A DNA stretch of 64,000 nt from CAZTZL01 sp964537715 (GCA_964537715.1 CAZIAH010000001.1:77165-141164); one strand, 5' to 3'. Positions 1-9,547 are shown, counted from the first letter of the stretch. The notes: generated by a model from the sequence alone, not told the origin. Made by a program: numbers and translations.

Positions 1-76
1 CAAAAAGTGCTGGAGCAAACAGCAAAAAACATCCCAGCAGAGCTATTCGTCTCAAAGGACTATTTCTCAATTTCAT
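1..76 (-). CDS. Start of a probable T4P/T2S secretin (PilQ/GspD), cut by window edge
   Basis: Only about 25 codons lie in the window. They begin at an ATG at 76 whose last bases overlap the TGA of the pilP-like gene (ATGA), which implies translational coupling. The visible residues (MKLRNSPLRRIALLGCFLLF, then APALF) are a basic N-terminus plus a hydrophobic stretch, as in a signal peptide. The secretin call rests on position: pilM-N-O-P is normally followed by the outer-membrane secretin. No secretin domain is visible here. Confidence 0.5.
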   Translation of the reverse strand, partial: MKLRNSPLRRIALLGCFLLFAPALF

Positions 77-552
77 GATGTTTCTCTCCAATGTAAAGTG
101 AATTGACGGCCTCCTTTTCGACAAATAACGTTTTTCCCTTCTATTTTCTCTACCTTAATCCCTCCCCCCTCTTCACCTTCAGCTAAAACATAATCATCGA
201 TTAATACATAGGCTTTCCCCGCCTCCCAGAATATTCCTTTCAGAACCACATCGACTTTCAAAGGGGGTATCTTTTTGGGCGGAGGAGGAGGTTTAACAAT
301 CGTAAATGGATCCCTACCCCATGAACCATAGTTTTTCAATTCTACATTTGTTTTACCGCTCCTCATATCGGCAGATTGCACCTGGCTTTGTGGAAGATTC
401 AATTGTCCGAGATTCTGATTTTGATTGTTTTGGCGAACCGCCTGAACTGGCTTCACATTTTTTGGTTTATCTATCAGCTTGAATATTCCGGCAACGACAA
501 CCACACCCGCCAGGATAAGCAACATACGTTTTTCACTTTTTTTCAACGCCAT
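73..552 (-). CDS. pilP: PilP/GspC-like pilus assembly protein
   Basis: This 159-residue protein has one N-terminal membrane segment (about residues 9-26) and a Gln/Asn-rich linker. A GRDPF motif near residue 79 precedes a poly-proline stretch and a small beta-rich domain (about 95-155). That layout matches PilP and the homology region of GspC, which sit in the periplasm and link the inner-membrane PilM/N/O platform to the secretin. PilP proper is usually a lipoprotein, but here the N-terminus looks like an uncleaved anchor, as in GspC. The gene lies downstream of pilO and overlaps the presumed secretin gene by 4 bases. Confidence 0.7.
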   Translation of the reverse strand: MALKKSEKRMLLILAGVVVVAGIFKLIDKPKNVKPVQAVRQNNQNQNLGQLNLPQSQVQSADMRSGKTNVELKNYGSWGRDPFTIVKPPPPPKKIPPLKVDVVLKGIFWEAGKAYVLIDDYVLAEGEEGGGIKVEKIEGKNVICRKGGRQFTLHWRETS

Positions 553-608
553 CTATAAAACCCCGTCTTGCCAATATTTCAATTCTCTTTTATAAGCATC
601 ACAGGACA

Positions 609-1373
609 TTACCACTTTTCCATTCCGGTTTGGCAAATTCCAATTTTGATTTCATAATTTTGTGTATTATAAACAAGCCCCTCAATACTGAAAACAAAAC
701 GGTTCGCCAGATTGATTTCGATTCCTAAAATTCCTCCTGTCCACAGTCCGCTTCGATACACATCTTCAACTTCACCCCAGTATGTTCTTTCATCTCCGTA
801 TACGAGGTATTCTTTTTTTGTATCATTTCTATAGATCAAATATCCTGCGGCAGCGGCATAAAAACGGTAGTGCTGATACGGATAGACGACACCAAGGTAC
901 GCACGAAGTTCCTTCCAGTCGTATTTCATTTCGTATTCATTGGTGGTCAATTGGGATGTTTCGATAAATTTTCCGCTTGACGGAAAGCGCAATGTCTGCG
1001 CTCCACACCAGATCCCCATGCGGTTATAATCCGTAACAGGTTTTAAAATGACATTCAGCCCGAGTCCATACGCAAACGTATATTTCCCTTTATAATCTGA
1101 TACATTTTCCCGGTTGATCCCCATATTCAATTGCACCATGCCGATCAGTCCATAAATATCAACCTGGTCGGCCACCCCCCAGCTGCTTTTAACCAGTATG
1201 CGATGAGACGAGACCTTTTCCTGGCTTAATCCCATATTGACATAGCTGCCGGTAGCACTGATGGTCCACTCGCCTTCGCCTTTAGTTTCCACCGGATTTC
1301 CTGCAATCTGCGCCTGTAAAAAGGAAACGCGAACCATCCACAACAAATAAAAGACCCATCCTGTTATTTTCAT
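609..1373 (-). CDS. Predicted outer-membrane beta-barrel protein in the pilus operon
   Basis: About 254 residues with a signal peptide (MKITGWVFYLLWMVRVSFLQ, then AQ). Alternating aromatic and polar strands follow to the C-terminus, for example YTFAYGLGLNV and FYAAAAGYLIY, as in small outer-membrane barrels. I chose the ATG at 1373 over an upstream in-frame start at 1445: the internal start begins a clean signal peptide and clears the stop of the Ig-repeat gene at 1396. No family was recognised. It sits between the Ig-repeat lipoprotein and pilP, so it may act at the outer membrane with either. Confidence 0.6.
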   Translation of the reverse strand: MKITGWVFYLLWMVRVSFLQAQIAGNPVETKGEGEWTISATGSYVNMGLSQEKVSSHRILVKSSWGVADQVDIYGLIGMVQLNMGINRENVSDYKGKYTFAYGLGLNVILKPVTDYNRMGIWCGAQTLRFPSSGKFIETSQLTTNEYEMKYDWKELRAYLGVVYPYQHYRFYAAAAGYLIYRNDTKKEYLVYGDERTYWGEVEDVYRSGLWTGGILGIEINLANRFVFSIEGLVYNTQNYEIKIGICQTGMEKW

Positions 1374-1395
1374 TTCAAAACCCCATTGACAATTT

Positions 1396-4300
1396 TTAAA
1401 ATTTGGCCAGATAGATCGAATCGGAATGAATGTACCCGCTTCCATTCACACTGGAAACAGCAATCATCACACGCATCCATCCCGGCCGGTCTTCGTCTTT
1501 GGTCACATCTATTATGTTATATACATAAAGATTGTAATAACAGTGACCCGGATCCCCAGTAGTCTGGCTCGTCCATGAAAGCTGCGCCTTGGCATCGCTC
1601 GGCTCGATACTGGCAGTAAGCTCGGATCCGCTAACGATAGGATTGCCGTTTGCATCCCACAATTCAAAAAGAATATGTGCATATTCCCCAGGCCAGATCG
1701 TATCACCGTACGTGGTTTGTTCAAAATGATGAATGGTTTTCGACATGATCACCTGACATTCAGCCCAGGGTTTCGCCGTTTGACCGTTTTCGTCCATACC
1801 CTGTGTCCAGGCCAGTACCCTTGTGATACCGTCATTTTCACCGTAATCTCCCTTGGTATTGATCACACGTCCCCGACCAATTCTCGAATCGTATTCCATA
1901 TCCGGTATACGCGGGTCCGAATCATGATCACCGATTTGTGCACCTGTGTTCGGATCCTGCAGTCCGACGTAATTGTAAAACCGGTCGATGGTCGGAAGTG
2001 GATTGCCACTTTGCAATATCACACTTGCGACACCATTGGTATCCGTATAGGCGGTCGTGGTCACGACACCACCGGAAGTGGTTAGATAAACCGCCGTTCC
2101 TTTCTGAACGGGATTGTTGTATTTGTCCCCCACCAGAATGGAAACCTGGGTCGTATCCAGCCAGGACCATATATTCAGACGCGAGACCGCTATGGTCAAA
2201 TGGGTTGATTCCGGATCGTTAATGTCTTCGATATACGGAGGTCCGGAATAGATGACGAATTCAGTCGATGTCCCGGCCACTTCGGGAATGAGCGGATTGC
2301 CATCTCCGTCTGTCACCTGAGCCTTGATCCGGGCCGTTCCGGACCGTGTTCCGCTGGTGTATGAAACTTGGGACACCCCGCCCACTGTTGGCACAGGTTC
2401 GACTGTGCTGAGAGAATCCCCGTATCCCGGCGACGCGATAATCGAAAACTTGACATAGGTTCCGTCCGCAACAGGATTGTTTTTCTCGTCCCGGACATCC
2501 GCATAAACCGACACGGTTTGATACTTGCCGCAATCCCTTACATAAACAAACAACGGTGAATAAGTAACTATTACATAATAGGGACTGCCTGGCAGTATTT
2601 GAATAATAGAAGTACCTGATATCGTCTCGCCATTCGACAGCACCTGTGCTGTGATGGTCGATAAACCAATAACCGTACTTGAAAATTCTACTCTGGCAGT
2701 ACCATTTTCATCGGTTCTGGCACTCATTTCTATCTTGCCAATTGTGGCAGTAAAATTCACCGAAACATTTTCGACGGGATTGCCCAAACCATCTGTCACG
2801 GATGCCTGAACGATACTTTTTGTTACACCATCGGCAGGAATTGTATTGGGATTGACAGTGACGGTTACATTTTCGACATTTCCGATCGTGTATACCACTT
2901 TGACGGTATCTGAGGTCAAACTTCCTACTCGGGCAATGATTCTGGCGGTATCCGGAAAAGAACCGCTTGTCAAATAAGTCACCGCACTGCCGTTCTGTGT
3001 AATCTGTTGGGAACCTATTGATCCGGAACCTTCCACAATAATAAATTGAACCATGGTACCATCTGCAACCGGATTCCAGCTGGCATCGGAAACCACGGCT
3101 TTGATGGTGGATTGGCTCTGATTGTCTGCCGGTATAAACGCAGGTGTCGCCGAGAGAGTGATATACGTGGGCTGGGATTCCTGAAAAATAACCTGGACAC
3201 TGTCTTCAAGAACTTGGCCGTATCGGACTTTGACATTGGCCGTCCCGGTTTGAGTACCGCTCGTCAAATCGACAATAGCAACCCCCTGCGTATTGGTTTG
3301 TGCTTCATATGCGATTGTTCCCAGATCCGTTCCGAAATAAACGGTAGCCTCGGGAACAGCAATTTTTCTGGTGGTTTCTTTCAGAACGGCTTTGATACTT
3401 GAAGTGCTTTTCCCATCGGCCAGTATGCTTGTTGGTGTCGCCGACAGATTCACCTGCACTCCGATACATTGAATAGTTTTAGCAACCATCTGGGTGTCGA
3501 GAATGGCAGCAACGCTTGCGATGCTGTCGAATACGCTGGCATAGGGTGTAAATTTGACTGTAGCCATTCCATTTACATCCGTCAAAGCCTGACTTTCGAT
3601 TTTCCCTCTATTGGTCTGAAATGAAACGATGACTTTCGAAACCGGATCGCCGTTTTCATCCTCCAAATATGCGGTCACGGAAGACTGATCCACACCGTTG
3701 GCCAACAGGGACGAAGGCGTCACCTGTATCTGGCTCAATTTGTGTGGTACCATCGATCCGAATTGTACAAATACAGAGTCCCTGAGAATGTTTCCATACT
3801 CTCCAAGTACCATGGACAGCCCCTGAGTCGTATTGCTGGTTAATTGAATCTGTGCATAACCTTGCTGGTCCGTCGTTACCGAAGCGGGAATAGATCCGAG
3901 ATTGGTACCCAGACGAACCAAAGCTCCCGCGATTCCGATGCCCGTTGTCGCCTCTTTAAGAAATACTTTGATGTTGGATTGACTTTTCCCGTCCGCGATG
4001 ATATAGGCGGGAACCGCCTGGAGATCGAAAAGAATCCCTTTCATCAATACCTGAGTCGTTTTGCTGACACTATCCACAATTGCAGTCACCACGGCCCATT
4101 GATCAACACGACTTGGTGCACTCAACAAAGTGGTTTCTGCTGTTCCCGTGTCATCGGTAAATTGAACGGAATCGACAATGCTTCCAACGGTGGTTCCAAA
4201 CCGAACCAGAACATCACTGACCGGATAATTGTTTTGGTCTTTTACGGAGACGGAAACCGTGGCGCTCTCCTCTCCGTTGGCGCGTATCGCACTCGATTTA

Positions 4301-5301
4301 CTTGTGATGTCAAAATAGTATTTCGATTTTGTAAATTCCACCTGCACCGTATCCAAAAATGTGGCGCCGTACCGCGCAACAATATTTGCGATTCCTTCAA
4401 TCGTACTGCTGGTTAACTCTGCACTCGCGATGCCTGTGTTTGCCGTCATTGCCGAAGAAGGAATGCTTCCGATCGAGGTTCCAAAACGTACTTCCTGATT
4501 TTCGACACCGATTTGAGTGGCCGTTTCTTTCACATAGGCCATAATAACGGTTTTGCTCTTCCCATCGGGAGGAAGCTCATTGTACTGTGATTCGATAAAA
4601 AATTGAATCCCCTTAAATTTGACAGTCACCACGGCCGAATAGGTACCCCATGTGGCTGTGACCACAGCCGTGGTATCTTTTGAACTGGCGATACTAACCA
4701 GTCTCGAAGAACTTTCTTCGCCGCTGACTTCAATATAAGAATCGATCACACCTGCAGATGTCGAAAGCAATACCATCCCGCTGCTGTCCATCGCATCGGG
4801 TGACAGAGTCACATAAATTTCGGTTCCATCGATCCCATTCGCATAAATCTCGTCAAATTGCGTACTGATCTGTATCCTTGCATCCAACTGTGAAATGACT
4901 TTCACGATAACGACAGAAGAGGTCTGATTAGAATATTGTGCAGTAATCTTTGCGTTCCCTGTTTCCTGACTACTGATAAAAACCGACTGTGCCCAGCCGT
5001 CGGCACTGGTGGTGGCTTCAGCTGTAATCGTTCCTATCGAAGTACTGAATGTAATGATTTCGTTGGCAAGCGGCTTGCCATCTTTGTCCAATAATCGAAC
5101 ACGTACGACAGATTGGGATTCCCCGACAGCAACTTGACTTGGAGAAGCCTGGATATCGACCAAAACAGGGACATCTTTATGAAGAGAGCTGGTGGGATCC
5201 ATTGGACTTTTTTGTGAGCACGTACACCAAAAAAGACAGAAAACCGGGAGTATAATACAGAATGAGATCAGCAGTTTTTTCGCTGGACTCAGATTTCGCA
5301 T
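1396..5301 (-). CDS. Giant Ig-repeat (Big_1/invasin-like) surface lipoprotein in the pilus operon
   Basis: This 1301-residue protein starts at an ATG preceded by ACGGAGGA. A hydrophobic leader ends at cysteines 26 and 28, so it is a possible lipoprotein although the lipobox is not canonical. Eleven to twelve domains of about 95-100 residues follow. Most carry the pattern of a strand ending in ADGKS/ANGVD, then VKD.NG.PV..V.V.F.T..G.I, then a T.G.A...L/F.S strand. This is typical of bacterial Ig-like group 1 (invasin/intimin) domains. The last two domains diverge. Such rods usually project a binding surface from the cell. Its place between pilO and pilP suggests a role with the pilus or secretin at the surface, but that is inference. 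Confidence 0.75.
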   Translation of the reverse strand: MRNLSPAKKLLISFCIILPVFCLFWCTCSQKSPMDPTSSLHKDVPVLVDIQASPSQVAVGESQSVVRVRLLDKDGKPLANEIITFSTSIGTITAEATTSADGWAQSVFISSQETGNAKITAQYSNQTSSVVIVKVISQLDARIQISTQFDEIYANGIDGTEIYVTLSPDAMDSSGMVLLSTSAGVIDSYIEVSGEESSSRLVSIASSKDTTAVVTATWGTYSAVVTVKFKGIQFFIESQYNELPPDGKSKTVIMAYVKETATQIGVENQEVRFGTSIGSIPSSAMTANTGIASAELTSSTIEGIANIVARYGATFLDTVQVEFTKSKYYFDITSKSSAIRANGEESATVSVSVKDQNNYPVSDVLVRFGTTVGSIVDSVQFTDDTGTAETTLLSAPSRVDQWAVVTAIVDSVSKTTQVLMKGILFDLQAVPAYIIADGKSQSNIKVFLKEATTGIGIAGALVRLGTNLGSIPASVTTDQQGYAQIQLTSNTTQGLSMVLGEYGNILRDSVFVQFGSMVPHKLSQIQVTPSSLLANGVDQSSVTAYLEDENGDPVSKVIVSFQTNRGKIESQALTDVNGMATVKFTPYASVFDSIASVAAILDTQMVAKTIQCIGVQVNLSATPTSILADGKSTSSIKAVLKETTRKIAVPEATVYFGTDLGTIAYEAQTNTQGVAIVDLTSGTQTGTANVKVRYGQVLEDSVQVIFQESQPTYITLSATPAFIPADNQSQSTIKAVVSDASWNPVADGTMVQFIIVEGSGSIGSQQITQNGSAVTYLTSGSFPDTARIIARVGSLTSDTVKVVYTIGNVENVTVTVNPNTIPADGVTKSIVQASVTDGLGNPVENVSVNFTATIGKIEMSARTDENGTARVEFSSTVIGLSTITAQVLSNGETISGTSIIQILPGSPYYVIVTYSPLFVYVRDCGKYQTVSVYADVRDEKNNPVADGTYVKFSIIASPGYGDSLSTVEPVPTVGGVSQVSYTSGTRSGTARIKAQVTDGDGNPLIPEVAGTSTEFVIYSGPPYIEDINDPESTHLTIAVSRLNIWSWLDTTQVSILVGDKYNNPVQKGTAVYLTTSGGVVTTTAYTDTNGVASVILQSGNPLPTIDRFYNYVGLQDPNTGAQIGDHDSDPRIPDMEYDSRIGRGRVINTKGDYGENDGITRVLAWTQGMDENGQTAKPWAECQVIMSKTIHHFEQTTYGDTIWPGEYAHILFELWDANGNPIVSGSELTASIEPSDAKAQLSWTSQTTGDPGHCYYNLYVYNIIDVTKDEDRPGWMRVMIAVSSVNGSGYIHSDSIYLAKF

Positions 5302-5341
5302 AAAGTCCTCCGTAGACCGTGATCAATAATCTGGTTATTGA

Positions 5342-5941
5342 TCAGGCTTTGTTATGAACCTCTTCTTTATTTTTTACGGCATCTTCATCAGCACTCTCCT
5401 TCCTCAAAACGATGACCCCTTTGATAATCACAGTAAGTACGAGCGAATCCTTAGATTCCCTATCCAAGAATACTTCGTTGACCCTGATGACATATGGAAA
5501 ATCTGGAACAGATTCAACAAATTTTGCAAACTGATTAAAAGAACCGGTAAATTCCAAAGTGAGCGGCAATTCCGTGACACCCTCCTCTGCCTTCTGTATT
5601 AAAGAAAGACTTTCATAATCGGGTGAAACCGAAACAAGCGTGAGACCGTACTGTTTCCCGATTTGTTCGATAGAGCGTCCAAGATCCAATAATCTTTCTA
5701 CGGGATAAAAGTGCTCCTCACGGACATCAATATAGGCAAACAAGCTGTCTACAAAAGTTTTCATCGATTCCAGCCGGGCTTCGGGAACTTCACTTCTGAT
5801 TTGATTCTGGAGCAATTCCCATTTCTTCTCAAGTTCCTTCTTATTCCGGATGACAGGCAGATAAAGAACACTCAGCCACACAATGAGAAGAACGATCGTA
5901 GCAAATGGTAAGATAAATATTTTTAATTGAGATTTATTCAT
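5342..5941 (-). CDS. pilO: Type IV pilus inner-membrane platform protein PilO
   Basis: This 199-residue protein has one N-terminal membrane helix (about 8-30), a coiled-coil stretch (about 33-75) and a C-terminal ferredoxin-like domain (about 80-180). It includes the pattern LPLTLEFTGSFNQFAKFVES, typical of PilO. PilO dimerises with PilN in the periplasm and aligns the motor complex with the secretin. The gene follows the pilM-pilN fusion by 4 bases, the standard order, so the assignment is firm. Confidence 0.85.
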   Translation of the reverse strand: MNKSQLKIFILPFATIVLLIVWLSVLYLPVIRNKKELEKKWELLQNQIRSEVPEARLESMKTFVDSLFAYIDVREEHFYPVERLLDLGRSIEQIGKQYGLTLVSVSPDYESLSLIQKAEEGVTELPLTLEFTGSFNQFAKFVESVPDFPYVIRVNEVFLDRESKDSLVLTVIIKGVIVLRKESADEDAVKNKEEVHNKA

Positions 5942-5945
5942 ATTT

Positions 5946-7685
5946 TTATCGATTTAAATAACCCATCAATTCGAATTCATATTGTGACTCTTCACCTGGG
6001 TCGATTTCATTAACCAGCTTGATCCTGTCAAAATATGCAGATCTCTCAAGCTCGAGTATAAACTGGGCTAAATATATTTTCACGTCGGGCGTTTTCACAT
6101 CACTCATCCCTCTCATCTGAACAACCCACTTGGGTTTCGGGGGCGGTTCGTCAACACCCTTTTGTCCTTTTTTTTTCGCATGGGGTTCATCGTTTTGATC
6201 CGGTTTTTCCTGGGTATACGAGAAAGAAATTAGAGCCAATTTTTCGGGAATCGAAAGCGAAATGAGTCGAAGAACCGGAATCAAATACTGATCCTGATGC
6301 ACTTTCCCTTCCATATTAGTGATTTTACCCTCCAATATATTTTTCTGTGTTTCCAAAGTTGCATATAATTTGCCGCTGTTCTTCGATTTTAACGCCCTGC
6401 TCTCCATCATGCCGAGACGTTTTTTAAGAGATCCAAGCTCGTAACTTGCATTCAAATAAATAGCCAACATTATGATAAAAACAATGCCCGCAATATACTG
6501 GAAAGTTTTATTCAACGAATTAAATGTATGAATTCTTTGATAGGAAACCGGGAGCAGACTCCCTTCTGTATCGGTTTCCATGGCCAGTGCAAAACTGGCA
6601 GCCTGCTCAAGAAACTTTTTTTGAAAAGTAGCTTGCTGTTCCTTGCTCCCGACGACTCTGATATTCTTGAAATAAGGCAATGAAGCTACAGGAATTTCAA
6701 TCTTTTCCATCAACACTTCCTGAAGATGCTTCATTCGAGAACCGCCGCCAATAAGATAGATATTCTGTACCTTGTCTCCTGATGTTTTATCTCCGTAAAA
6801 TCCAATCGAACGGTGAATTTCGCCGGCCAAACGCTCGAGCACGGGCCGCATCATTGCACCCACTTCGGTCAATGGCGCGCCTCGATAGGTCATTCCTTCC
6901 GAGAAACCAAGCGGATAACCGTATTTCAATTTGAATTCAAGGGCCTCTTCTTCCGTAAACTGAATCGCCCGTCCCTCATGAAAAATTGTTCCAGTAATGG
7001 CCTTTGTAAAATCCTCGCCGCCGACAACGATCTCCCGAAAGAAATCCAGTTGTCCATTACGAAAAATAACAAGCATGCTCCGCTGCGCACCAATGTCCAA
7101 AATACCGATCGTGCCGGCTTTTTCTTTCTTGGGAATCAATTCCAGAAAATTTTTCATTCCCACGATATTGGGCAAAACTTTATGAGGCACAGCCCTCTCG
7201 TGGATAAAATATTGAATCCTGCCTTCGACTTCGTCAGCCGGCATCCCCATTGTCAGATATTCGGTATTCCCGGGAAGTTTGGGATCACTTCCTATGGTTT
7301 TGTAATTATATACGATCTCGCCTGTATCTTCATTCTCTTTTCCGATTTCTCTTTTCAATTCGAAAAGAATGGATTGAAGCAAATCCTTTTTTGCCAGTTG
7401 GGGAAAGCTGTCACGGCGAACCACAACCCTGGTACCCTCAATCCCGAGCACAATTTTGGTCTGTTTGAGTTTCGTTCCTTTTTGAAACAGATGCCGCAAA
7501 GCCTGATACACAGCGTCTTCCGAAAATTCAGACGTTTTCGTTGTAAAAGAAGCACGCCCAAATCCTTCGACAATTAGCTTGGACCCTCTGCGGTTTAGCA
7601 GGACATACTTCATGTTGTCCAGGCCCATATCGAGACCCAGGACAGAGGACCACGGTTTTGATGTGTTTAATGTAAAACTTTTCAT
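5946..7685 (-). CDS. PilM-PilN fusion protein of the T4P platform
   Basis: A 579-residue protein joining two proteins that are usually separate. Residues about 15-375 are the PilM actin-like ATPase fold, with phosphate-loop-like segments GLDMGLDN and LDIGAQRS and the adenosine motif IGGGSRM. A short linker leads to a membrane helix (about 393-411), a coiled-coil and a PilN-like periplasmic domain ending near 579. In the standard complex, cytoplasmic PilM binds the short cytoplasmic tail of PilN, and here that contact is covalent. A Lys/Pro-rich insert (around 510-525) interrupts the PilN domain. The gene lies between the pilX-like gene and pilO. Confidence 0.85.
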   Translation of the reverse strand: MKSFTLNTSKPWSSVLGLDMGLDNMKYVLLNRRGSKLIVEGFGRASFTTKTSEFSEDAVYQALRHLFQKGTKLKQTKIVLGIEGTRVVVRRDSFPQLAKKDLLQSILFELKREIGKENEDTGEIVYNYKTIGSDPKLPGNTEYLTMGMPADEVEGRIQYFIHERAVPHKVLPNIVGMKNFLELIPKKEKAGTIGILDIGAQRSMLVIFRNGQLDFFREIVVGGEDFTKAITGTIFHEGRAIQFTEEEALEFKLKYGYPLGFSEGMTYRGAPLTEVGAMMRPVLERLAGEIHRSIGFYGDKTSGDKVQNIYLIGGGSRMKHLQEVLMEKIEIPVASLPYFKNIRVVGSKEQQATFQKKFLEQAASFALAMETDTEGSLLPVSYQRIHTFNSLNKTFQYIAGIVFIIMLAIYLNASYELGSLKKRLGMMESRALKSKNSGKLYATLETQKNILEGKITNMEGKVHQDQYLIPVLRLISLSIPEKLALISFSYTQEKPDQNDEPHAKKKGQKGVDEPPPKPKWVVQMRGMSDVKTPDVKIYLAQFILELERSAYFDRIKLVNEIDPGEESQYEFELMGYLNR

Positions 7686-7713
7686 TTTTGAAATAGTTTT
7701 TACTTAAATTTCA

Positions 7714-8637
7714 CTAATATGACCAATCTGCAATTTTCATACCACCAGTATAATCGACAAACTGAGTAAAAACCCGCATCCAATCCGGCCTGTGTACTAC
7801 ACGTAAACTTCTACTACCACCTGCTGTCACAGACCCATTTCCGAAAATAGCACCCTCGACATCATTTCGAGAAAAGTTTGTAGAGGCACCCGCAACACTT
7901 CTCCCTGGGTTAACGAGATAAATAATCGCATGAACATTTGCTCTTCTATCCAGACTTACATTCCCCTCAACGAGGTATATACCATAAATATCAATATTGG
8001 CTGCCACATTCATATTTCCATAAACATGTATCACATTGGGCGTAGCCCCAGTATAATAAAAACTGCCGTTTGGATAATCGTCTGTTGGCGAAAATGTCGC
8101 TTCGCTTCGGTCATGACCTTGAGTACTAGACATACTGTTCAGTGTCGAATTATCGACAGTAGGCAGAGGACTTTTATTTTCGACAATCAAATCAGGATCA
8201 GTGACACCATCGGAATCTCTAGCCGTGGTATTATTCACACTTCCTGCGACATAAACTGCATATCTCCAGAGTGGATTGTCTTGCATTTCATATCTGATTG
8301 TTCTCTGTTGATCATCATTCAGAGTTACTGTCACTTCCATGATCAACGCGCCAGCATCATAAAGCGTGTCCACATCTACATCCATATTTTCGATTGTGAA
8401 AGTCGTGTCACTCGTCAGTCTACCTGCCGAAATAGCGCCTGCACAGTAAAATGCAGCACCTTCTATCAAATAATCGCTCTTTGCGCAATTTATCTGATTA
8501 ATGATATTTTTACTTTCGCTCTGCACCAGCATCGAGGCGCCGACACCCATGATACCCAGCGTGACTAAAAAAACCAGAACAAAAGCGGAGAAAAAGCCCT
8601 CTTCTTTCCCCAATTTTTTGAATCTCTGCTTTTTCAT
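7714..8637 (-). CDS. PilX-like pilus assembly protein with one membrane anchor
   Basis: A 307-residue protein with a basic start, then EEGFFSAFVLVFLVTLGIMG: a class III-like prepilin or PilX N-terminal helix with Glu near +5 of the hydrophobic run. A long beta-rich region of low similarity follows. The start has an excellent GAGGAGG 6 bases upstream. PilX-type minor pilins occur beside pilV, pilW and fimT, and those lie immediately upstream here. The rest resembles the polymer-like passenger region found in PilX and PulG-related proteins of environmental bacteria, with no recognised domain. Confidence 0.6.
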   Translation of the reverse strand: MKKQRFKKLGKEEGFFSAFVLVFLVTLGIMGVGASMLVQSESKNIINQINCAKSDYLIEGAAFYCAGAISAGRLTSDTTFTIENMDVDVDTLYDAGALIMEVTVTLNDDQQRTIRYEMQDNPLWRYAVYVAGSVNNTTARDSDGVTDPDLIVENKSPLPTVDNSTLNSMSSTQGHDRSEATFSPTDDYPNGSFYYTGATPNVIHVYGNMNVAANIDIYGIYLVEGNVSLDRRANVHAIIYLVNPGRSVAGASTNFSRNDVEGAIFGNGSVTAGGSRSLRVVHRPDWMRVFTQFVDYTGGMKIADWSY

Positions 8638-8866
8638 TGCCGCCTCCTCATGTTATTTATTTAAATATTTCGAAACCTCTAAAAATAATTAAACAGGATT
8701 GTCCTCCCGCTCAGAAGCCTCGTGATCAGCCTCTCAGAATATGAGATCCTGAAACAAACCTGTCCCTGAATCATGTTCAGGACAGACTCTAACGTAAAAC
8801 CAGGGTTCAGACCGACGAGTCTTTTTATTATCAAATTCATCTTTTAGACATCTCATATATGAAAGA
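8638..8866. other. Intergenic stretch inside the minor-pilin cluster
   Basis: No open frame of useful size is seen between the possible small gene at 8867-9019 and the pilX-like gene. An imperfect dyad lies at 8761-8784: TGTCC(C)TGAA, 5-base loop, TTCAGGACA. No T-run follows on either strand. The stretch could be the leader and promoter region of the pilX-MN-O-P transcript; no convincing -35/-10 pair was found. Confidence 0.4.
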
Positions 8867-9019
8867 TCACCTACAGAAAATGACAGCCGATCTGAAACCA
8901 TTCATGGTCGGACCACATTTACTATGAATTATTTCACCTTTGTTACCATGAATGTTATCGAATTTTCGCCTGAATATAGTCGAAGGTGGAACCTTTTTTG
9001 CAAACTCAGGAAAGACCAC
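8867..9019 (-). CDS. Possible 50-residue small protein
   Basis: A GTG-initiated frame of 50 codons lies just downstream of the PilW-like gene. It is preceded by GGAGGAGAG with a 7-base spacer to the GTG at 9019, one of the best Shine-Dalgarno sequences in the window. The product is basic, with no membrane segment, one Cys pair (C35, C49) and no recognised domain. The strong ribosome site is the main argument for it. It could instead be a remnant of a decayed pilin gene. Confidence 0.3.
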   Translation of the reverse strand: MVFPEFAKKVPPSTIFRRKFDNIHGNKGEIIHSKCGPTMNGFRSAVIFCR

Positions 9020-9049
9020 TTTAAATCTCTCCTCCGGCAGCCTGCCAAT

Positions 9050-9547
9050 CTATATGTTTCTCGGCCTGACACAGGTACGGATTGTGCTCGCTTGCTCAGA
9101 CGATGTGCCAATATCGATTTCAATTTGAATGAGCCGGATTGCTGAAGTCGTAGTGGTTACGCTACCACTCTCATCATAGTACGTGAGACGAAAGCCCTGC
9201 ACCGCGGCAATAATTGCCTGATCATCCCCCCGTGTAAGGAATTCCCCTTGATACTCATAAATAATATTGCGTGTTGCTCCTCCATCCGGTTCTTGAAAAT
9301 TGAATCGAATCATATCCGAACCGCTATTGGTAACATTCGTCGCTCTTTTCAATTCTTCGGTCATACGAATCAAACCGACGCGCGCGCCCTGGGCAAGTTG
9401 TTTTGCACCCCGGATATTTATGAACGCACCCACGTTGGTAAAAACGAATGGAGTAACGGCCGCGACCAGAATGCCGGTCAGAAGAACAACGACAACCAAT
9501 TCAATAAGTGTATAACCCGCCTGCCTGTTTTTTAATTTGATTAGCAT
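9050..9547 (-). CDS. Minor prepilin, PilW/GspJ-like
   Basis: About 165 residues. The prepilin leader ends in QAG before YTLIELVVVVLLTGILVAAV, the signature of type IV prepilins: cleavage after Gly and Glu at +5. The ATG at 9547 was preferred to one at 9565 because it leaves a normal 11-residue basic leader. The C-terminal domain (40-165) is beta-rich, with segments such as IIYEYQGEFLTRGDDQ resembling GspJ/PilW pseudopilins. It would be processed by the PilD encoded at 14672-15442 and act in pilus priming. Confidence 0.75.
   Translation of the reverse strand: MLIKLKNRQAGYTLIELVVVVLLTGILVAAVTPFVFTNVGAFINIRGAKQLAQGARVGLIRMTEELKRATNVTNSGSDMIRFNFQEPDGGATRNIIYEYQGEFLTRGDDQAIIAAVQGFRLTYYDESGSVTTTTSAIRLIQIEIDIGTSSEQASTIRTCVRPRNI

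Noticed and set aside
1512..4544. Several 60-190 codon frames on both strands inside the Ig-repeat gene
   Set aside because: They are out-of-frame or antisense shadows of the repeat-coding sequence, without ribosome sites.
8761..8784. Dyad TGTCC(C)TGAA/TTCAGGACA as a terminator
   Set aside because: No T-run follows on either strand and it lies between co-oriented pilus genes.
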